DNA from: Streptomyces sp. NBC_01471 | GTDB taxonomy: Bacteria; Actinomycetota; Actinomycetes; Streptomycetales; Streptomycetaceae | Reading direction: 5' to 3' | DNA: 64,000 nt | Assembly (NCBI RefSeq): GCF_041438865.1 | Contig: NZ_CP109450.1 | Coordinates: 5,520,501-5,584,500, forward strand | Part shown: positions 8,080 to 17,034 of the stretch, one piece after another | How positions within the stretch are numbered: the stretch's first letter is position 1 | Layout: the number at the start of each line of letters is the position of its first letter | The notes under the pieces: generated by a model | Seen by the model: only the letters and a program-made list of their open reading frames with translations | Told to the model about the DNA's origin: nothing | The model's database searches: none | Translations under genes and position numbers: made by a program

Positions 8080-9099
8080 TCAGTGCTCGCTGTCCAGGTG
8101 GGCCATCTGGCCGGCCGGGTAGCGGTCGCCCGCGGCGGATCCCGCCGGGACGGCTTCCTCGATGGCGGCGATGTCCGCCGCGTCGAGTGTGACGTCGAGC
8201 GAGCCGAGGGCCTCGGCCAGCCGGTCGCGGGTCCGGGCGCCGATCAGCGGAACGATGTCCTCGCCGCGGGCCGCGACCCAGGCGATGGCGGTCTGGGCGA
8301 CGGAAGCGCCCTTCTGCTCGGCGACCTTCCGCAGCGCGTCGACCAGGTCCAGATTGTGCTGGAGGTTCTCGCCCTGGAAGCGGGGGCTCATGCCCCGGAA
8401 GTCGCCGGGGCCCAGCTCGCGGTCGCGGGTGAAGTGGCCGCTGATCAGGCCGCGGGAGAGCACCCCGTACGCGGTGATGCCGATGCCCAGCTCGCGGGTG
8501 GTGGGCAGGATCTCCGTCTCGATGCCCCGGGAGATCAGCGAGTACTCGATCTGGAGGTCCGCGATCGGCGTGGTGGCCGCGGCCCTGCGGATGGTCCCGG
8601 CGCCCACTTCGGAGAGGCCCACGTGCCGCACATGGCCCGCTTCGACCAGTTCGGCGATGGCGCCGACGGTCTCCTCGATCGGCACGTCCGGGTCGACACG
8701 GGCGATCCGGTAGATGTCGATGTGGTCGGTGCCGAGCCGCTGGAGCGAGTACGCGGCGAAGTTCTTGACGGCGTTCGGGCGGCCGTCGTAGCCGGTGAAA
8801 CCTCCGTCGACGGTCCGCAGTGCACCGAACTTGACGCTGGTGAGGGCCTGTTCGCGGCGGGCGGCCGGGGCGGTGCGCAGGGCTTCGCCGATCAGCAGCT
8901 CGTTGTGGCCCATGCCGTAGAAGTCGCCCGTGTCGAGCAGCGTGACCCCGGCGTCGAGGGCGGCGTGGATGGTCGCGATCGACTCGGCGCGGTCGGCGGC
9001 GCCGTACATCGCGGACATTCCCATGCAGCCGAGGCCGAGGACGGAGGTCAGCGGTCCTGTGGTGCCCAGGGTGCGGACGGGGACGGGAGTGGTGGCCAT
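8080..9099 (-). CDS. Aldo/keto reductase
   Basis: 339 aa TIM-barrel NADPH-dependent oxidoreductase. Asp56, Tyr61 (DTGDFYGMG) and Lys90 (TSVKFG) of the catalytic tetrad are visible. The usual His before RVDPDVPIEET is replaced: the sequence reads IYRIARVDP where related enzymes have YQHRVDP. I recall a streptomycete subfamily with the same change, so it need not be dead. ATG 9099 has AGGAG 7-8 nt upstream. A 16-bp inverted repeat lies 56 bp upstream of the start. Substrate unknown. Confidence 0.88.
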   Translation of the reverse strand: MATTPVPVRTLGTTGPLTSVLGLGCMGMSAMYGAADRAESIATIHAALDAGVTLLDTGDFYGMGHNELLIGEALRTAPAARREQALTSVKFGALRTVDGGFTGYDGRPNAVKNFAAYSLQRLGTDHIDIYRIARVDPDVPIEETVGAIAELVEAGHVRHVGLSEVGAGTIRRAAATTPIADLQIEYSLISRGIETEILPTTRELGIGITAYGVLSRGLISGHFTRDRELGPGDFRGMSPRFQGENLQHNLDLVDALRKVAEQKGASVAQTAIAWVAARGEDIVPLIGARTRDRLAEALGSLDVTLDAADIAAIEEAVPAGSAAGDRYPAGQMAHLDSEH

Positions 9100-9154
9100 G
9101 AGGGCTCCTTCGCCGGAACAGAAGCTGACAGAAGTCGATCCATGGCGACTATGG

Positions 9155-9194
9155 CATGACGGGTGACAGATTTCAATTTCTGTCACCCGTCATG
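9155..9194. promoter_or_regulatory. 16-bp perfect inverted repeat upstream of the aldo/keto reductase
   Basis: CATGACGGGTGACAGA at 9155-9170 and its complement at 9179-9194 flank an 8-bp AT-rich centre. It lies between the stop of the Lrp gene and the start of the reductase gene, both on the minus strand. No T tract follows in that direction, so an operator is as likely as a terminator. Confidence 0.6.
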
Positions 9195-9242
9195 GCGTCA
9201 TGTGTGCTGTCTCCCCGGGAGAGGGCGGCGACCGCTGGGGCG

Positions 9243-9698
9243 CTACGCGGGCGAGCCCGAGCTGAACCGGCGTACGAGCGGGGACAACACGAGCACGGAC
9301 TTGGTGCGTTCGACGAACGGCTCGCCCGCGATGCGCTCCAGCACCCGCTCGAAGTGCCGTACGTCCTCGGCGTAGATCTGGATGACCGCGTCCGCGTCGC
9401 CGGTGACGGTCGAGGCGGACGCCACCTCCGGGTACCGCGCCATACCGCGGCGGATGTCCTCCGGGGAGGTGTTGTGACGGCAGTGGATCTCGACGAACGC
9501 CTCGGTCTCCCAGCCCAGCGCCGCCGGGTCCACCCGCACGGTGAAGCCGGTGATGGCGCCGGACGCGAGCAGCCGGTCGACTCTGCGTTTCACGGCGGGG
9601 GCGGACAGACCGACCCGGGCGCCGATGTCGGCGTAGGAGCGGCGGGCGTCCTCGGCGAGGGCGTGGACGATACGTTCGTCGAGATCGTTCAGTCGCAA
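9243..9698 (-). CDS. Lrp/AsnC-family transcriptional regulator
   Basis: 151 aa. The HTH (LNDLDERIVHALAEDARRSY then VGLSAPAVKRRVDRL) at about 3-50 is followed by the RAM/AsnC ligand domain with VTGDADAVIQIYAEDVRHFE. TTG 9698 is the only reasonable start in frame. It is 37 bp downstream of an amino acid permease gene on the same strand, so it probably senses an amino acid and controls that transporter (inference). Confidence 0.9.
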   Translation of the reverse strand: MRLNDLDERIVHALAEDARRSYADIGARVGLSAPAVKRRVDRLLASGAITGFTVRVDPAALGWETEAFVEIHCRHNTSPEDIRRGMARYPEVASASTVTGDADAVIQIYAEDVRHFERVLERIAGEPFVERTKSVLVLSPLVRRFSSGSPA

Positions 9699-9735
9699 GG
9701 CGGGTGGGTCACACTTCTTCTCGGGCGGACCTGTC

Positions 9736-11229
9736 TCAGCGGACGGGCACGTCTTCGCGGGCGAGCTGGGAGCGGCGCATGCCGTAGCCGAAGTAGAGCA
9801 CGAGCCCGGCGGCCATCCAGATTCCGAACCACACCCAGGTCTTGGCGCCGAGGCTGGTCATCATCCACAGGCACAGGGCGAAGCCGATGGCCGGGGTCAC
9901 CGGCGAGAACGCCACCCGGAAGTTCCGCGGCATGTCGGGCCGGGTCCGGCGAAGCACGATGACAGCGACGTTGACCAGCGCGAACGCGAAGAGCGTGCCG
10001 ATGCTGGTGGCGTTGGCCAGCTCGCCGAGCGGGACGACGGCGGCGAGGATGCCGCAGAACAGCGAGACGATCACCGTGTTGGCGACGGGCGCGCCGGTCC
10101 GCGGGCCGACCTTGGCGAACACCTTGGGCACCAGGCCGTCACGGGCCATCGAGAACAGGATGCGGGTCTGTCCGTAGAGCACGGTCAGCACCACACTGGC
10201 GATGGCGATGACCGCCCCGGCGGCGAGCAGCACGGCCCAGAAGCTCTGGCCGGTGACGTCCCGCATGATCTGGGCGAGGGCGGCGTCCGCGTTGTGGAAG
10301 TGCTGCCACGGCATGGCACCGACGGCGATGAGGGCCACCAGGCAGTACAGGGCGGTGACGATCAGCAGCGAGAGCATGATCGCGCGCGGCATGTCGCGCT
10401 TGGGGTCACGCGCCTCCTCCCCGGCGGTGGAGGCGGCGTCGAAGCCGATGTACGAGAAGAACAGGCTGGCGCCGGCCGCGCTGACGCCGGTCATGCCGAG
10501 CGGCATGAAGGGCTTGTAGTTGCCCGCCTTGATGCCCGATGCGGCCACCGCGCAGAACAGGATCAGTGAGGCGATCTTCACGACCACCATGATCGTGTTG
10601 GCGCGGGCGCTCTCCTTGGCGCCGCCCAGCAGGAAGGCCATGGCCAGCAGGACGACGAGCAGGGCGGGGATGTTGACGATGCCGCCGTCGCCGGGCGGTG
10701 CGGACAGCGCGGTGGGGATCGTGACCCCGATCGTGCCGTCCAGGAACTCGTTGAGGTACTGGCCCCAGCCGACGGCCACGGCCGCGACGGACACCCCGTA
10801 CTCCAGCATCAGACACCAGCCGCAGATCCAGGCGATGAACTCGCCCATCGTGGCGTAGGTGTACGAGTACGAGGAGCCGGAGACCGGGATGGTGCCCGCC
10901 AGCTCCGCGTACGACAGCGCGGAGAAGAGGGCGGTGAGCCCGGCGATCACGAAGGAGATCACGACGGCGGGTCCGGCCTTGGGGACCGCCTCGCCGAGGA
11001 CCACGAAGATGCCGGTGCCCAGGGTGGCCCCGATGCTGATCATGGTCAGCTGCCACATGCCCAGCGAGCGCCTGAGCTGTCCGCCCTCGCCCTGACCGCC
11101 CTCGGCGATCAGCCGCTCGACGGGCTTGCGGCGCATCAGCCGGGTACCCATGCCACCACCGCCGGACCCGGGACCGGGACCCGGGCCGGCACGGTCCCGG
11201 GTGGTCGGTGCTGCGTCAGGTCGTGCCAC
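9736..11229 (-). CDS. APC-superfamily amino acid permease (cationic amino acid type)
   Basis: 497 aa with about 12 membrane helices after a 50-residue Gly/Arg-rich cytoplasmic N-terminus. The first helix motif SIGATLGTGIFVVLGEA and the later SYIGFDAASTAGEEARDPKR are hallmarks of the CAT/YfnA group. GTG 11229 has AAGGAG 8 nt upstream. It is followed by an Lrp-type regulator gene. It probably imports basic or branched amino acids by proton-coupled exchange; the precise substrate cannot be read from sequence. Confidence 0.88.
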   Translation of the reverse strand: MARPDAAPTTRDRAGPGPGPGSGGGGMGTRLMRRKPVERLIAEGGQGEGGQLRRSLGMWQLTMISIGATLGTGIFVVLGEAVPKAGPAVVISFVIAGLTALFSALSYAELAGTIPVSGSSYSYTYATMGEFIAWICGWCLMLEYGVSVAAVAVGWGQYLNEFLDGTIGVTIPTALSAPPGDGGIVNIPALLVVLLAMAFLLGGAKESARANTIMVVVKIASLILFCAVAASGIKAGNYKPFMPLGMTGVSAAGASLFFSYIGFDAASTAGEEARDPKRDMPRAIMLSLLIVTALYCLVALIAVGAMPWQHFHNADAALAQIMRDVTGQSFWAVLLAAGAVIAIASVVLTVLYGQTRILFSMARDGLVPKVFAKVGPRTGAPVANTVIVSLFCGILAAVVPLGELANATSIGTLFAFALVNVAVIVLRRTRPDMPRNFRVAFSPVTPAIGFALCLWMMTSLGAKTWVWFGIWMAAGLVLYFGYGMRRSQLAREDVPVR

Positions 11230-11534
11230 GGTGAGGCTCCTTCATCGCTGCCTGCTCCGGCGGCGGCGACCCGCGCGGACGGCACCGACCAGGGGTGCGC
11301 GTCCCGGCGCACAGCAGGAGGGGACCGCCGAGCCTGGGGTCTCCACCGCTCCACGTACAGGGCAGAACACTACGAGGCGTGCGTAGCGGGCCGTAATGCA
11401 GGTTCCTTGTCCATCTGCGGCGATTCATTGCGCGCATCCGCGGGGAACGGCTGATCGTGACACCCGGCCGGAGTCCGGTGCGGCCGGGAAAATGCGGTGC
11501 GCCCCCCAGTGGTGCGCCCGGTACTCTGACCGGC
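11230..11534. other. Divergent intergenic region, no gene seen
   Basis: 305 bp between the permease (minus) and the small DUF6243-like gene (plus). It must hold both promoters. The less GC-rich segment around 11380-11450, containing ATTCATTGCGCGC, is the likeliest regulatory stretch. I see no convincing open frame or RNA. Confidence 0.5.
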
Positions 11535-11732
11535 ATGGCAAAGAGTCGCAACAACCTTCTTGGCGTGGGCGGGCAGCGCAAGAAGATGCCCCGCTCCGGA
11601 GCACAGAGCTCGGCCGCCGCCGGAGCCGAGGACCGCAGGTCGGCCGCTGACCAGAAGCAGGAACTGCTGCAGAAGATGCGCGAGCGCGCGGAGGGGACCG
11701 GAGCCGCCGGAACCCCCGACGCCGAGGGCTGA
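11535..11732 (+). CDS. Small conserved streptomycete protein (DUF6243-like)
   Basis: 65 aa, beginning MAKSRNNLLGVGGQRKK, basic at the front and helical and charged at the back (QKQELLQKMRERAEG). From memory this matches the short Streptomyces family DUF6243; function unknown. ATG 11535 follows a GC-rich promoter region. A 34-bp tandem repeat and a strong hairpin follow. Confidence 0.7.
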   Translation: MAKSRNNLLGVGGQRKKMPRSGAQSSAAAGAEDRRSAADQKQELLQKMRERAEGTGAAGTPDAEG

Positions 11733-11756
11733 CGCCACCCGGCAGAAGCCCGCACC

Positions 11757-11824
11757 CGAGCAGCACACGGCACGGAGCAGGACACAGCACCGAGCAGTAC
11801 ACGGCACGGAGCGGTACCCAGCAC
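11757..11824 (+). repeat. 34-bp tandem duplication
   Basis: Two adjacent 34-bp units (11757-11790 and 11791-11824) begin CGAGCAG and share the core ACACGGCACGGAGC, differing at a few positions. Noncoding, between the small gene and its terminator. Confidence 0.85.
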
Positions 11825-11827
11825 AGC

Positions 11828-11867
11828 ACGGTGGGCCCGGATCGTCTCCACGATCCGGGCCCACCGT
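11828..11867. terminator. Strong bidirectional hairpin between convergent genes
   Basis: An 18-bp perfect stem (11828-11845 with 11850-11867) around loop CTCC separates the small plus-strand gene from the convergent MFS gene. No U-tract, as is common for streptomycete terminators. Confidence 0.75.
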
Positions 11868-11896
11868 CATGTCCGCCCCCGGTCACCGCACCCCGG

Positions 11897-13372
11897 TCAC
11901 CGCACCGTGCGCGGCAGCCGCAGGCTGAGCAGCGCCGTCACGGCGACCGCGGCCAGCTGCAGCAGCAGCGTCACCGCCAGCGCCTCCCGCATCCCCAGCG
12001 ACGTGGTCAGCGACAGGAAGAGCGTGCCGAGGGTCGCGACCCCCAGCGCGAGCGACGCCTGCTGCGTCGTGGTCATCACGCCGCCGCCGACCCCGGCCCG
12101 CTCCGCCGGTACGTCGGAGAGCACGATCCGGAACAGCACCGGCAGCTGGAGCCCCTGGCCGAACCCGGCCAGCGCCGTGCCGGGCGCCAGGGCCGCGATG
12201 CCGAGCCCCGGCCAGTCCCACCACACGGTCGCCGCGAGCACCGCGACACCCACGGCCTGGATCACCCCGCCCGCCGTCACGACCCGGCTCGCATACCTGC
12301 CGACCAGCCGCGGGCCCGCCAGCGACGCGGTGAAGAACGCCGCCGCCATCGGTACGAGCGCGAGCCCCGCCGCCACCGGACCCATCCGCAGCCCCTGCTG
12401 CAGCGCGACCGCGATGACGAACATGAACCCGCCGAATCCGATCGAGAACGGCACCACCAGCGTGAGCCCGCGCCGCAGCGAGTCGAGGCGCAGCAGGCTC
12501 GGCGGCACCAGCGGTACTTCGCCCCTGCGGTCGGCCGCCCGCTCGGTGAAGAAGAAGGCCGCCGCGGCGAACGGGAAGACCCCCAGCGAGATCCAGGTCC
12601 ACAGCGGCCACCCGGCGGCCCGGCCCTCGGTCAGCGGCGCGAGGAGCGTCACCAGCGAGAGTGCGAGCAGCAGGGTGCCGGATATGTCGACCGGCGCGGG
12701 CTTCTCCGACCGGGTCTCCGGTACGGAGCGGACCGCCAGCACCAGACCGAGCAGCGCCACCGGAACGTTGACGAGGAAGATCGACCGCCAGCCGGTGCCC
12801 GCCACGTCGGCGGCGACCAGGACGCCGCCGAGGATCTGCCCGGCGACCATCGAGAGCCCCGCCGTGGCTCCGTAGAGCCCCATCGCCTTCGCCCGGCGCG
12901 GCCCCGCCGTGGTGGCCTGGATGGTGGCGAGCACCTGCGGGAGCATCAGCGCCGACGACGCGCCCTGCGCCACCCGTGCGCCGACCAGCGTCCAGGCGGT
13001 GGGCGAGAGACCGCAGGCCAGCGAGGTGAGACCGAAGGCGGCCATACCGAGCAGGAAGAGCCTGCGCCGCCCGGCCATGTCCCCGAGTCGGCCGCCGAGC
13101 ACGAGCAGCACCGCGTAGGCGACGCCGTATCCGGCGACGACCAGCTCCAGCATCGCGGGGCCCGCGGCCAGGTCGTGGTCGATGGTGGGCAGGGCGACGT
13201 TGACGATGAAGAAGTCGATCAGCGGCAGCGCCGCCCCGAGCAGCACCGTGAACAGCCCCAGCGTGCCGAGCACCGGGGTGGGGTGATCGTGCCGGCGGCC
13301 CGTACCGGATCGGTGGACCGTACCGGGGAGGGTGGATGAAGTCCGTACTGTCGTGCCTGTCGTATTGCTCAC
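11897..13372 (-). CDS. MFS drug exporter (DHA2 family)
   Basis: 491 aa, about 14 helices. FIVNVALPTID in helix 1, GGRLGDMAGRRR in loop 2-3 and the motif C-like segment in helix 5 mark a proton-driven EmrB/QacA-type exporter. GTG 13372 is chosen because GGAGGA lies 11 nt upstream; the open frame runs further but without a binding site. It is transcribed divergently from an XRE/MmyB regulator that likely controls it through the TGGTAC repeats between them. Confidence 0.88.
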   Translation of the reverse strand: MSNTTGTTVRTSSTLPGTVHRSGTGRRHDHPTPVLGTLGLFTVLLGAALPLIDFFIVNVALPTIDHDLAAGPAMLELVVAGYGVAYAVLLVLGGRLGDMAGRRRLFLLGMAAFGLTSLACGLSPTAWTLVGARVAQGASSALMLPQVLATIQATTAGPRRAKAMGLYGATAGLSMVAGQILGGVLVAADVAGTGWRSIFLVNVPVALLGLVLAVRSVPETRSEKPAPVDISGTLLLALSLVTLLAPLTEGRAAGWPLWTWISLGVFPFAAAAFFFTERAADRRGEVPLVPPSLLRLDSLRRGLTLVVPFSIGFGGFMFVIAVALQQGLRMGPVAAGLALVPMAAAFFTASLAGPRLVGRYASRVVTAGGVIQAVGVAVLAATVWWDWPGLGIAALAPGTALAGFGQGLQLPVLFRIVLSDVPAERAGVGGGVMTTTQQASLALGVATLGTLFLSLTTSLGMREALAVTLLLQLAAVAVTALLSLRLPRTVR

Positions 13373-13397
13373 GGAGACGAGAATCCTCCGTCGCTCA

Positions 13398-13442
13398 GGC
13401 TGGTACCAGAGTCTTCTTATCCTGGTACAAGGAGTACCTGGC
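13398..13442. promoter_or_regulatory. TGGTAC-repeat operator between MFS exporter and regulator
   Basis: The 100-bp divergent region contains CTGGTACCAG, then CCTGGTAC, then the inverted GTACCTGG within about 45 bp. Repeated half-sites in a shared promoter suggest binding of the adjacent XRE regulator. Confidence 0.5.
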
Positions 13443-13473
13443 AATGGGCTGCCCGGTACCGCACCCTGGAACC

Positions 13474-14328
13474 ATGACGACAGTCGCGCCGGAGACGGAC
13501 GTACGCAGACACGAACTCGCCGACTTCCTGCGCAGCCGCCGCGAGCGCATCACGCCCGAGCAGGCGGGGCTGCCGCGCGGGGCCAGGCGCCGGACACCCG
13601 GGCTGCGCCGCGAGGAGGTCGCCCAGCTCTCCGCGGTGGGCGTCACCTGGTACACGTGGCTGGAGCAGGCACGCGACATCACGGTCTCCCCGCAGGTCCT
13701 CGACGCCATCGCCCGCGCGCTCCTGCTCGACCTGCACGAGCGCGCGCACCTGTTCTCGCTGGCCGGTGCGGTCGACCCGTCGCCCGGCGCGGTCTGCCCG
13801 TCCATCACGCCGGCGCTCTCGTCCCTGATCGAGCAGCTGGACCCCGTCCCGGCCTGCATCCAGAACAGCCGCTACGACATCCTCGCGTACAACCGGACGT
13901 ACGGACGGCTGCTCTGCGACCTCGACGCCGTCGCCCCCGAGGACCGCAACTGCATGCTGCTCTCGTACACGAACGAGGACTGGCGGTCATCGGTCGTCGA
14001 CCTCGACGCCATGTGCCGGGTGATGGCCGCCAAGTTCCGTGCGTCGATGGCCGGACATCTGGCGGAGCCCGCCTGGAAGGCGCTGCTCAGACGGCTGGAG
14101 GCGGCTTCGCCCGAGTTCCGCGAGATCTGGGCGCGGCACGAGATCGTCGGCCCCGGCAGCAGGACCAAGCGCTTCCACAACCGGCACGTCGGGGCGCTGC
14201 TCGTGGACCACACCGACCTGTGGCTCGGCCCCGCCCCCGGCCCGCGCCTGGTGACCTACGTACCGGCCAACGCCGAGTCCCGGGAGCGGCTCGGGCAGCT
14301 CTACGCCCTGGCGTCCGCCACCGTCTGA
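13474..14328 (+). CDS. XRE-family regulator with MmyB-like ligand domain
   Basis: 284 aa. N-terminal HTH_3 (ELADFLRSRRERITPEQAGL, then TPGLRREEVAQLSAVGVTWY) at about 10-75, then an MmyB-like PAS-type domain (SRYDILAYNRTYGRLLCDL) typical of several hundred Streptomyces regulators placed opposite the gene they control. ATG 13474 begins MTTVAPETDVRRHELADF. Its 3' end overlaps the convergent second MFS gene by 28 bp. Confidence 0.88.
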   Translation: MTTVAPETDVRRHELADFLRSRRERITPEQAGLPRGARRRTPGLRREEVAQLSAVGVTWYTWLEQARDITVSPQVLDAIARALLLDLHERAHLFSLAGAVDPSPGAVCPSITPALSSLIEQLDPVPACIQNSRYDILAYNRTYGRLLCDLDAVAPEDRNCMLLSYTNEDWRSSVVDLDAMCRVMAAKFRASMAGHLAEPAWKALLRRLEAASPEFREIWARHEIVGPGSRTKRFHNRHVGALLVDHTDLWLGPAPGPRLVTYVPANAESRERLGQLYALASATV

Positions 14329-15755
14329 GCCGTCTCGGGCGCGTCCAGCCGCTCCGCGGTCCGCCGGGCCGAGCGCTGCGCCCACTTCCCGCTGGTCAGC
14401 AGCCCGAAGACCAGGACGGCCAGACCGCATCCGGTGATGATCCACCAGGCGGTACGGCTGGCTCCGGCGAAGCCTTCGGTGTGCGCGGCGCCGCTCACAC
14501 CCGAGGCCAGCACGGCCCCGATCACGGCGACACCCAGCGTCGATCCGATCTGCCGGCTGGTCGACGCGACGGCCGCGGCCACCCCGGCCTGTGCGCGGGG
14601 CATCCCGGAGACGGCGGTGTTGGTGATCGGCGCGTTCACCATGCCGAAGCCGATCCCGAACAGGACGTATCCGGCGAAGAGCAGCGGCATGTGCTTCTCC
14701 GCGTCGAGCACGGCGAAGACCAGGCCGCTCAGCGCCATCGCCACCCCGGCTGCCAGCAGCGAGACCCGCGGCCCCCGGTTGCCCACCAGCCGCCCCGACA
14801 GCGGGGCGCAGACAAGGGTGAGCGCCGCCATCGGCAGCATGTAGAGACCGGCGTGCAGGGCTGAGAGGCCGCGGACGTCCTGGAGATAGAGCGTGTTGAG
14901 GAAGAGGAAGCCGCCGAGCGCGGCGAAGCCGCAGACCGCGATGACGGTGGCTCCGCTGAACGGCGCGCTGCGGAAGAAGCGCAGGTCGATCAGTGGCTCG
15001 GGGCGCCTGGGCTCGTACAGCAGCAGTCCCGCCAGCGCCAGCAGGGCCACCCCCGCGAAGGACAGGATCAGCGGCGAGGTCCACCCGGCCGACGGCGCCT
15101 CGATGATCGCGTACGTCACCGAGCCCAGCAGTGCGATCACGAGCAGCTGGCCCACCGGGTCCGGCCTGCGGCCCTTCGGGGCGCGCGACTCCGGTACGTA
15201 ACGCCAGGTGAGCAGCAGCGCGGCCAGGCCCACCGGGAGATTGATCCAGAAGATCGAACGCCAGCCGACCGAGTCCACCAGGAGGCCGCCGACGATCGGG
15301 CCCGCGGCCATCGAGATCCCGACGACGCCGCCCCAGACGCCGATGGCGCGGGCGCGTTCACGCGGTTCGGTGAAGGTGTTGGTGATGATCGACATCGCGA
15401 CCGGGTTGAGCATCGAGCCGCCGATGGCCTGCACCATCCGGAAGACGACCAGCGACTCCAGGTTCGGTGCGATCGAGCAGAGTGCGGAGCCGAGGGTGAA
15501 TATCACCAGCCCCGCCTTGAAGACCCTGCGGCGGCCGATCCGGTCGGCCGTCGAGCCAGCCAGCATCAGCAGCGAGGCCAGGACCAGGGTGTATGCGTCG
15601 ATCGTCCACTGGAGTCCGGAGACCGATGCGCGCAGCTCCTTCTGCATCGAGGGGAGGGCGACGTTCAGGACGGTGTTGTCGAGGCTCACGATCAGCAGGC
15701 TCATGCAGCAGATCGCGAGCACCAGCATCCGCCGGCGGTGGTTGAGCTCGGGCAT
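14301..15755 (-). CDS. MFS drug exporter (DHA2 / EmrB-QacA family)
   Basis: 484 aa, 14-helix DHA2 exporter. LDNTVLNVALPSMQKEL in helix 1, GSTADRIGRRRVF in loop 2-3 and GPIVGGLLVDSVGWRSIFWI in helix 5 are the diagnostic motifs. ATG 15755 is the first start. It ends 28 bp inside the XRE regulator's 3' end (antisense overlap) and is divergent from dusB. Substrate unknown. Confidence 0.88.
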   Translation of the reverse strand: MPELNHRRRMLVLAICCMSLLIVSLDNTVLNVALPSMQKELRASVSGLQWTIDAYTLVLASLLMLAGSTADRIGRRRVFKAGLVIFTLGSALCSIAPNLESLVVFRMVQAIGGSMLNPVAMSIITNTFTEPRERARAIGVWGGVVGISMAAGPIVGGLLVDSVGWRSIFWINLPVGLAALLLTWRYVPESRAPKGRRPDPVGQLLVIALLGSVTYAIIEAPSAGWTSPLILSFAGVALLALAGLLLYEPRRPEPLIDLRFFRSAPFSGATVIAVCGFAALGGFLFLNTLYLQDVRGLSALHAGLYMLPMAALTLVCAPLSGRLVGNRGPRVSLLAAGVAMALSGLVFAVLDAEKHMPLLFAGYVLFGIGFGMVNAPITNTAVSGMPRAQAGVAAAVASTSRQIGSTLGVAVIGAVLASGVSGAAHTEGFAGASRTAWWIITGCGLAVLVFGLLTSGKWAQRSARRTAERLDAPETAQTVADARA

Positions 15756-15806
15756 GCATGAATAGTACGGCTAACTAACGACTTCGGTGTACGCGACAAT
15801 GGGTGC

Positions 15807-16934
15807 ATGACCACGCTCTCCATCGGCCCGCACTCCGTGCAGCCGCCCGTCGTGCTCGCCCCCATGGCGGGTATCACCAACGCCCCCTTCCGCACGCTCT
15901 GCCGCGAATTCAGCGGCGGGAAGGGCCTGTTCGTCAGCGAGATGATCACGACGCGGGCGCTGGTGGAGCGCAACGCCAAGACCATGCAGCTGATCCACTT
16001 CGACAAGACCGAGACACCGCGCTCGATTCAGCTGTACGGAGTGGATCCCGTCACGGTCGGCAAGGCGGTCCGGATGATCGTGGACGAGGACCTGGCCGAC
16101 CACATCGACCTGAACTTCGGCTGCCCGGTCCCCAAGGTCACCCGCAAGGGAGGCGGCTCGGCGCTCCCGTTCAAGCGGCCGCTGCTGCGCGCGATCCTGC
16201 ACGAGGCGGTCTCCAACGCGGGCGCCCTCCCGGTCACCATCAAGATGCGCAAGGGCATCAACGACGACCACCTCACCTATCTCGACGCGGGCCGGATCGC
16301 GGTCGACGAGGGCGTGACGGCCGTCGCGCTGCACGGCAGGACCGCCGCCCAGCACTACGGCGGGACCGCCGACTGGGACGCCATCGCCCGGCTCAAGGAG
16401 CACGTCCCGGAGATCCCCGTCCTCGGCAACGGTGACATCTGGTGCGCGGACGACGCGCTGCGGATGATGCGCGAGACCGGCTGCGACGGTGTGGTGGTCG
16501 GGCGCGGCTGCCTCGGGCGGCCCTGGCTCTTCGCCGACCTGGTGAGCGGCTTCGAGGGGACGCCGACCCGGCAGGCGCCGACGCTGCGGGAGGTCGCGAC
16601 GGTGATGCTGCGGCACGCGACGCTGCTGGGGGAGTGGATCGGCGACGAGACCCGTGGCGTGATCGACTTCCGCAAGCACGTGGCCTGGTACCTGAAGGGG
16701 TTCTCGGTCGGCTCCGAGATGCGCAAGAGGCTCGCGGTCACCTCGTCGCTGGACGAGCTGGGCAGTCAGCTGCACGAGCTGAACCTGGACCAGCCGTGGC
16801 CGGACGGTGCGGACGGGCCGCGCGGGCGCACATCGGGCAACAACCGGGTCGTGCTCCCCGACGGCTGGCTGAAGGACCCGTACGACTGCTCGGGTGTGAG
16901 CGCGGACGCCGAGCTGAACACCTCGGGCGGCTGA
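15807..16934 (+). CDS. dusB: tRNA dihydrouridine synthase
   Basis: 375 aa FMN-dependent enzyme that reduces uridines in the tRNA D-loop. The TIM barrel opens with LAPMAGITNAPFR; DLNFGCPVPKVTRKGGGSAL carries the catalytic Cys; HGRTAAQHYGG and GNGDIW with VVGRGCLGRPW bind FMN phosphate. Length fits bacterial DusB. ATG 15807 is close to the divergent MFS start, so the two promoters share about 50 bp. A terminator-like hairpin follows. Confidence 0.95.
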   Translation: MTTLSIGPHSVQPPVVLAPMAGITNAPFRTLCREFSGGKGLFVSEMITTRALVERNAKTMQLIHFDKTETPRSIQLYGVDPVTVGKAVRMIVDEDLADHIDLNFGCPVPKVTRKGGGSALPFKRPLLRAILHEAVSNAGALPVTIKMRKGINDDHLTYLDAGRIAVDEGVTAVALHGRTAAQHYGGTADWDAIARLKEHVPEIPVLGNGDIWCADDALRMMRETGCDGVVVGRGCLGRPWLFADLVSGFEGTPTRQAPTLREVATVMLRHATLLGEWIGDETRGVIDFRKHVAWYLKGFSVGSEMRKRLAVTSSLDELGSQLHELNLDQPWPDGADGPRGRTSGNNRVVLPDGWLKDPYDCSGVSADAELNTSGG

Positions 16935-16978
16935 GAGCGGCCCGGTCCGGCTCGCCGCGCCCCCTCGCCACCCGGCAT

Positions 16979-17034
16979 CCTCCGCCCCTTGGCCTCCGCT
17001 CATAAGAGCGCGGGCGAGGGGCGGAGGGCTTTTC
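16979..17034 (+). terminator. Terminator after dusB
   Basis: A 10-bp outer stem (CCTCCGCCCC at 16979-16988 with GGGGCGGAGG at 17018-17027) encloses a smaller CGCTC/GAGCG hairpin and is followed by GCTTTTC. Confidence 0.75.
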
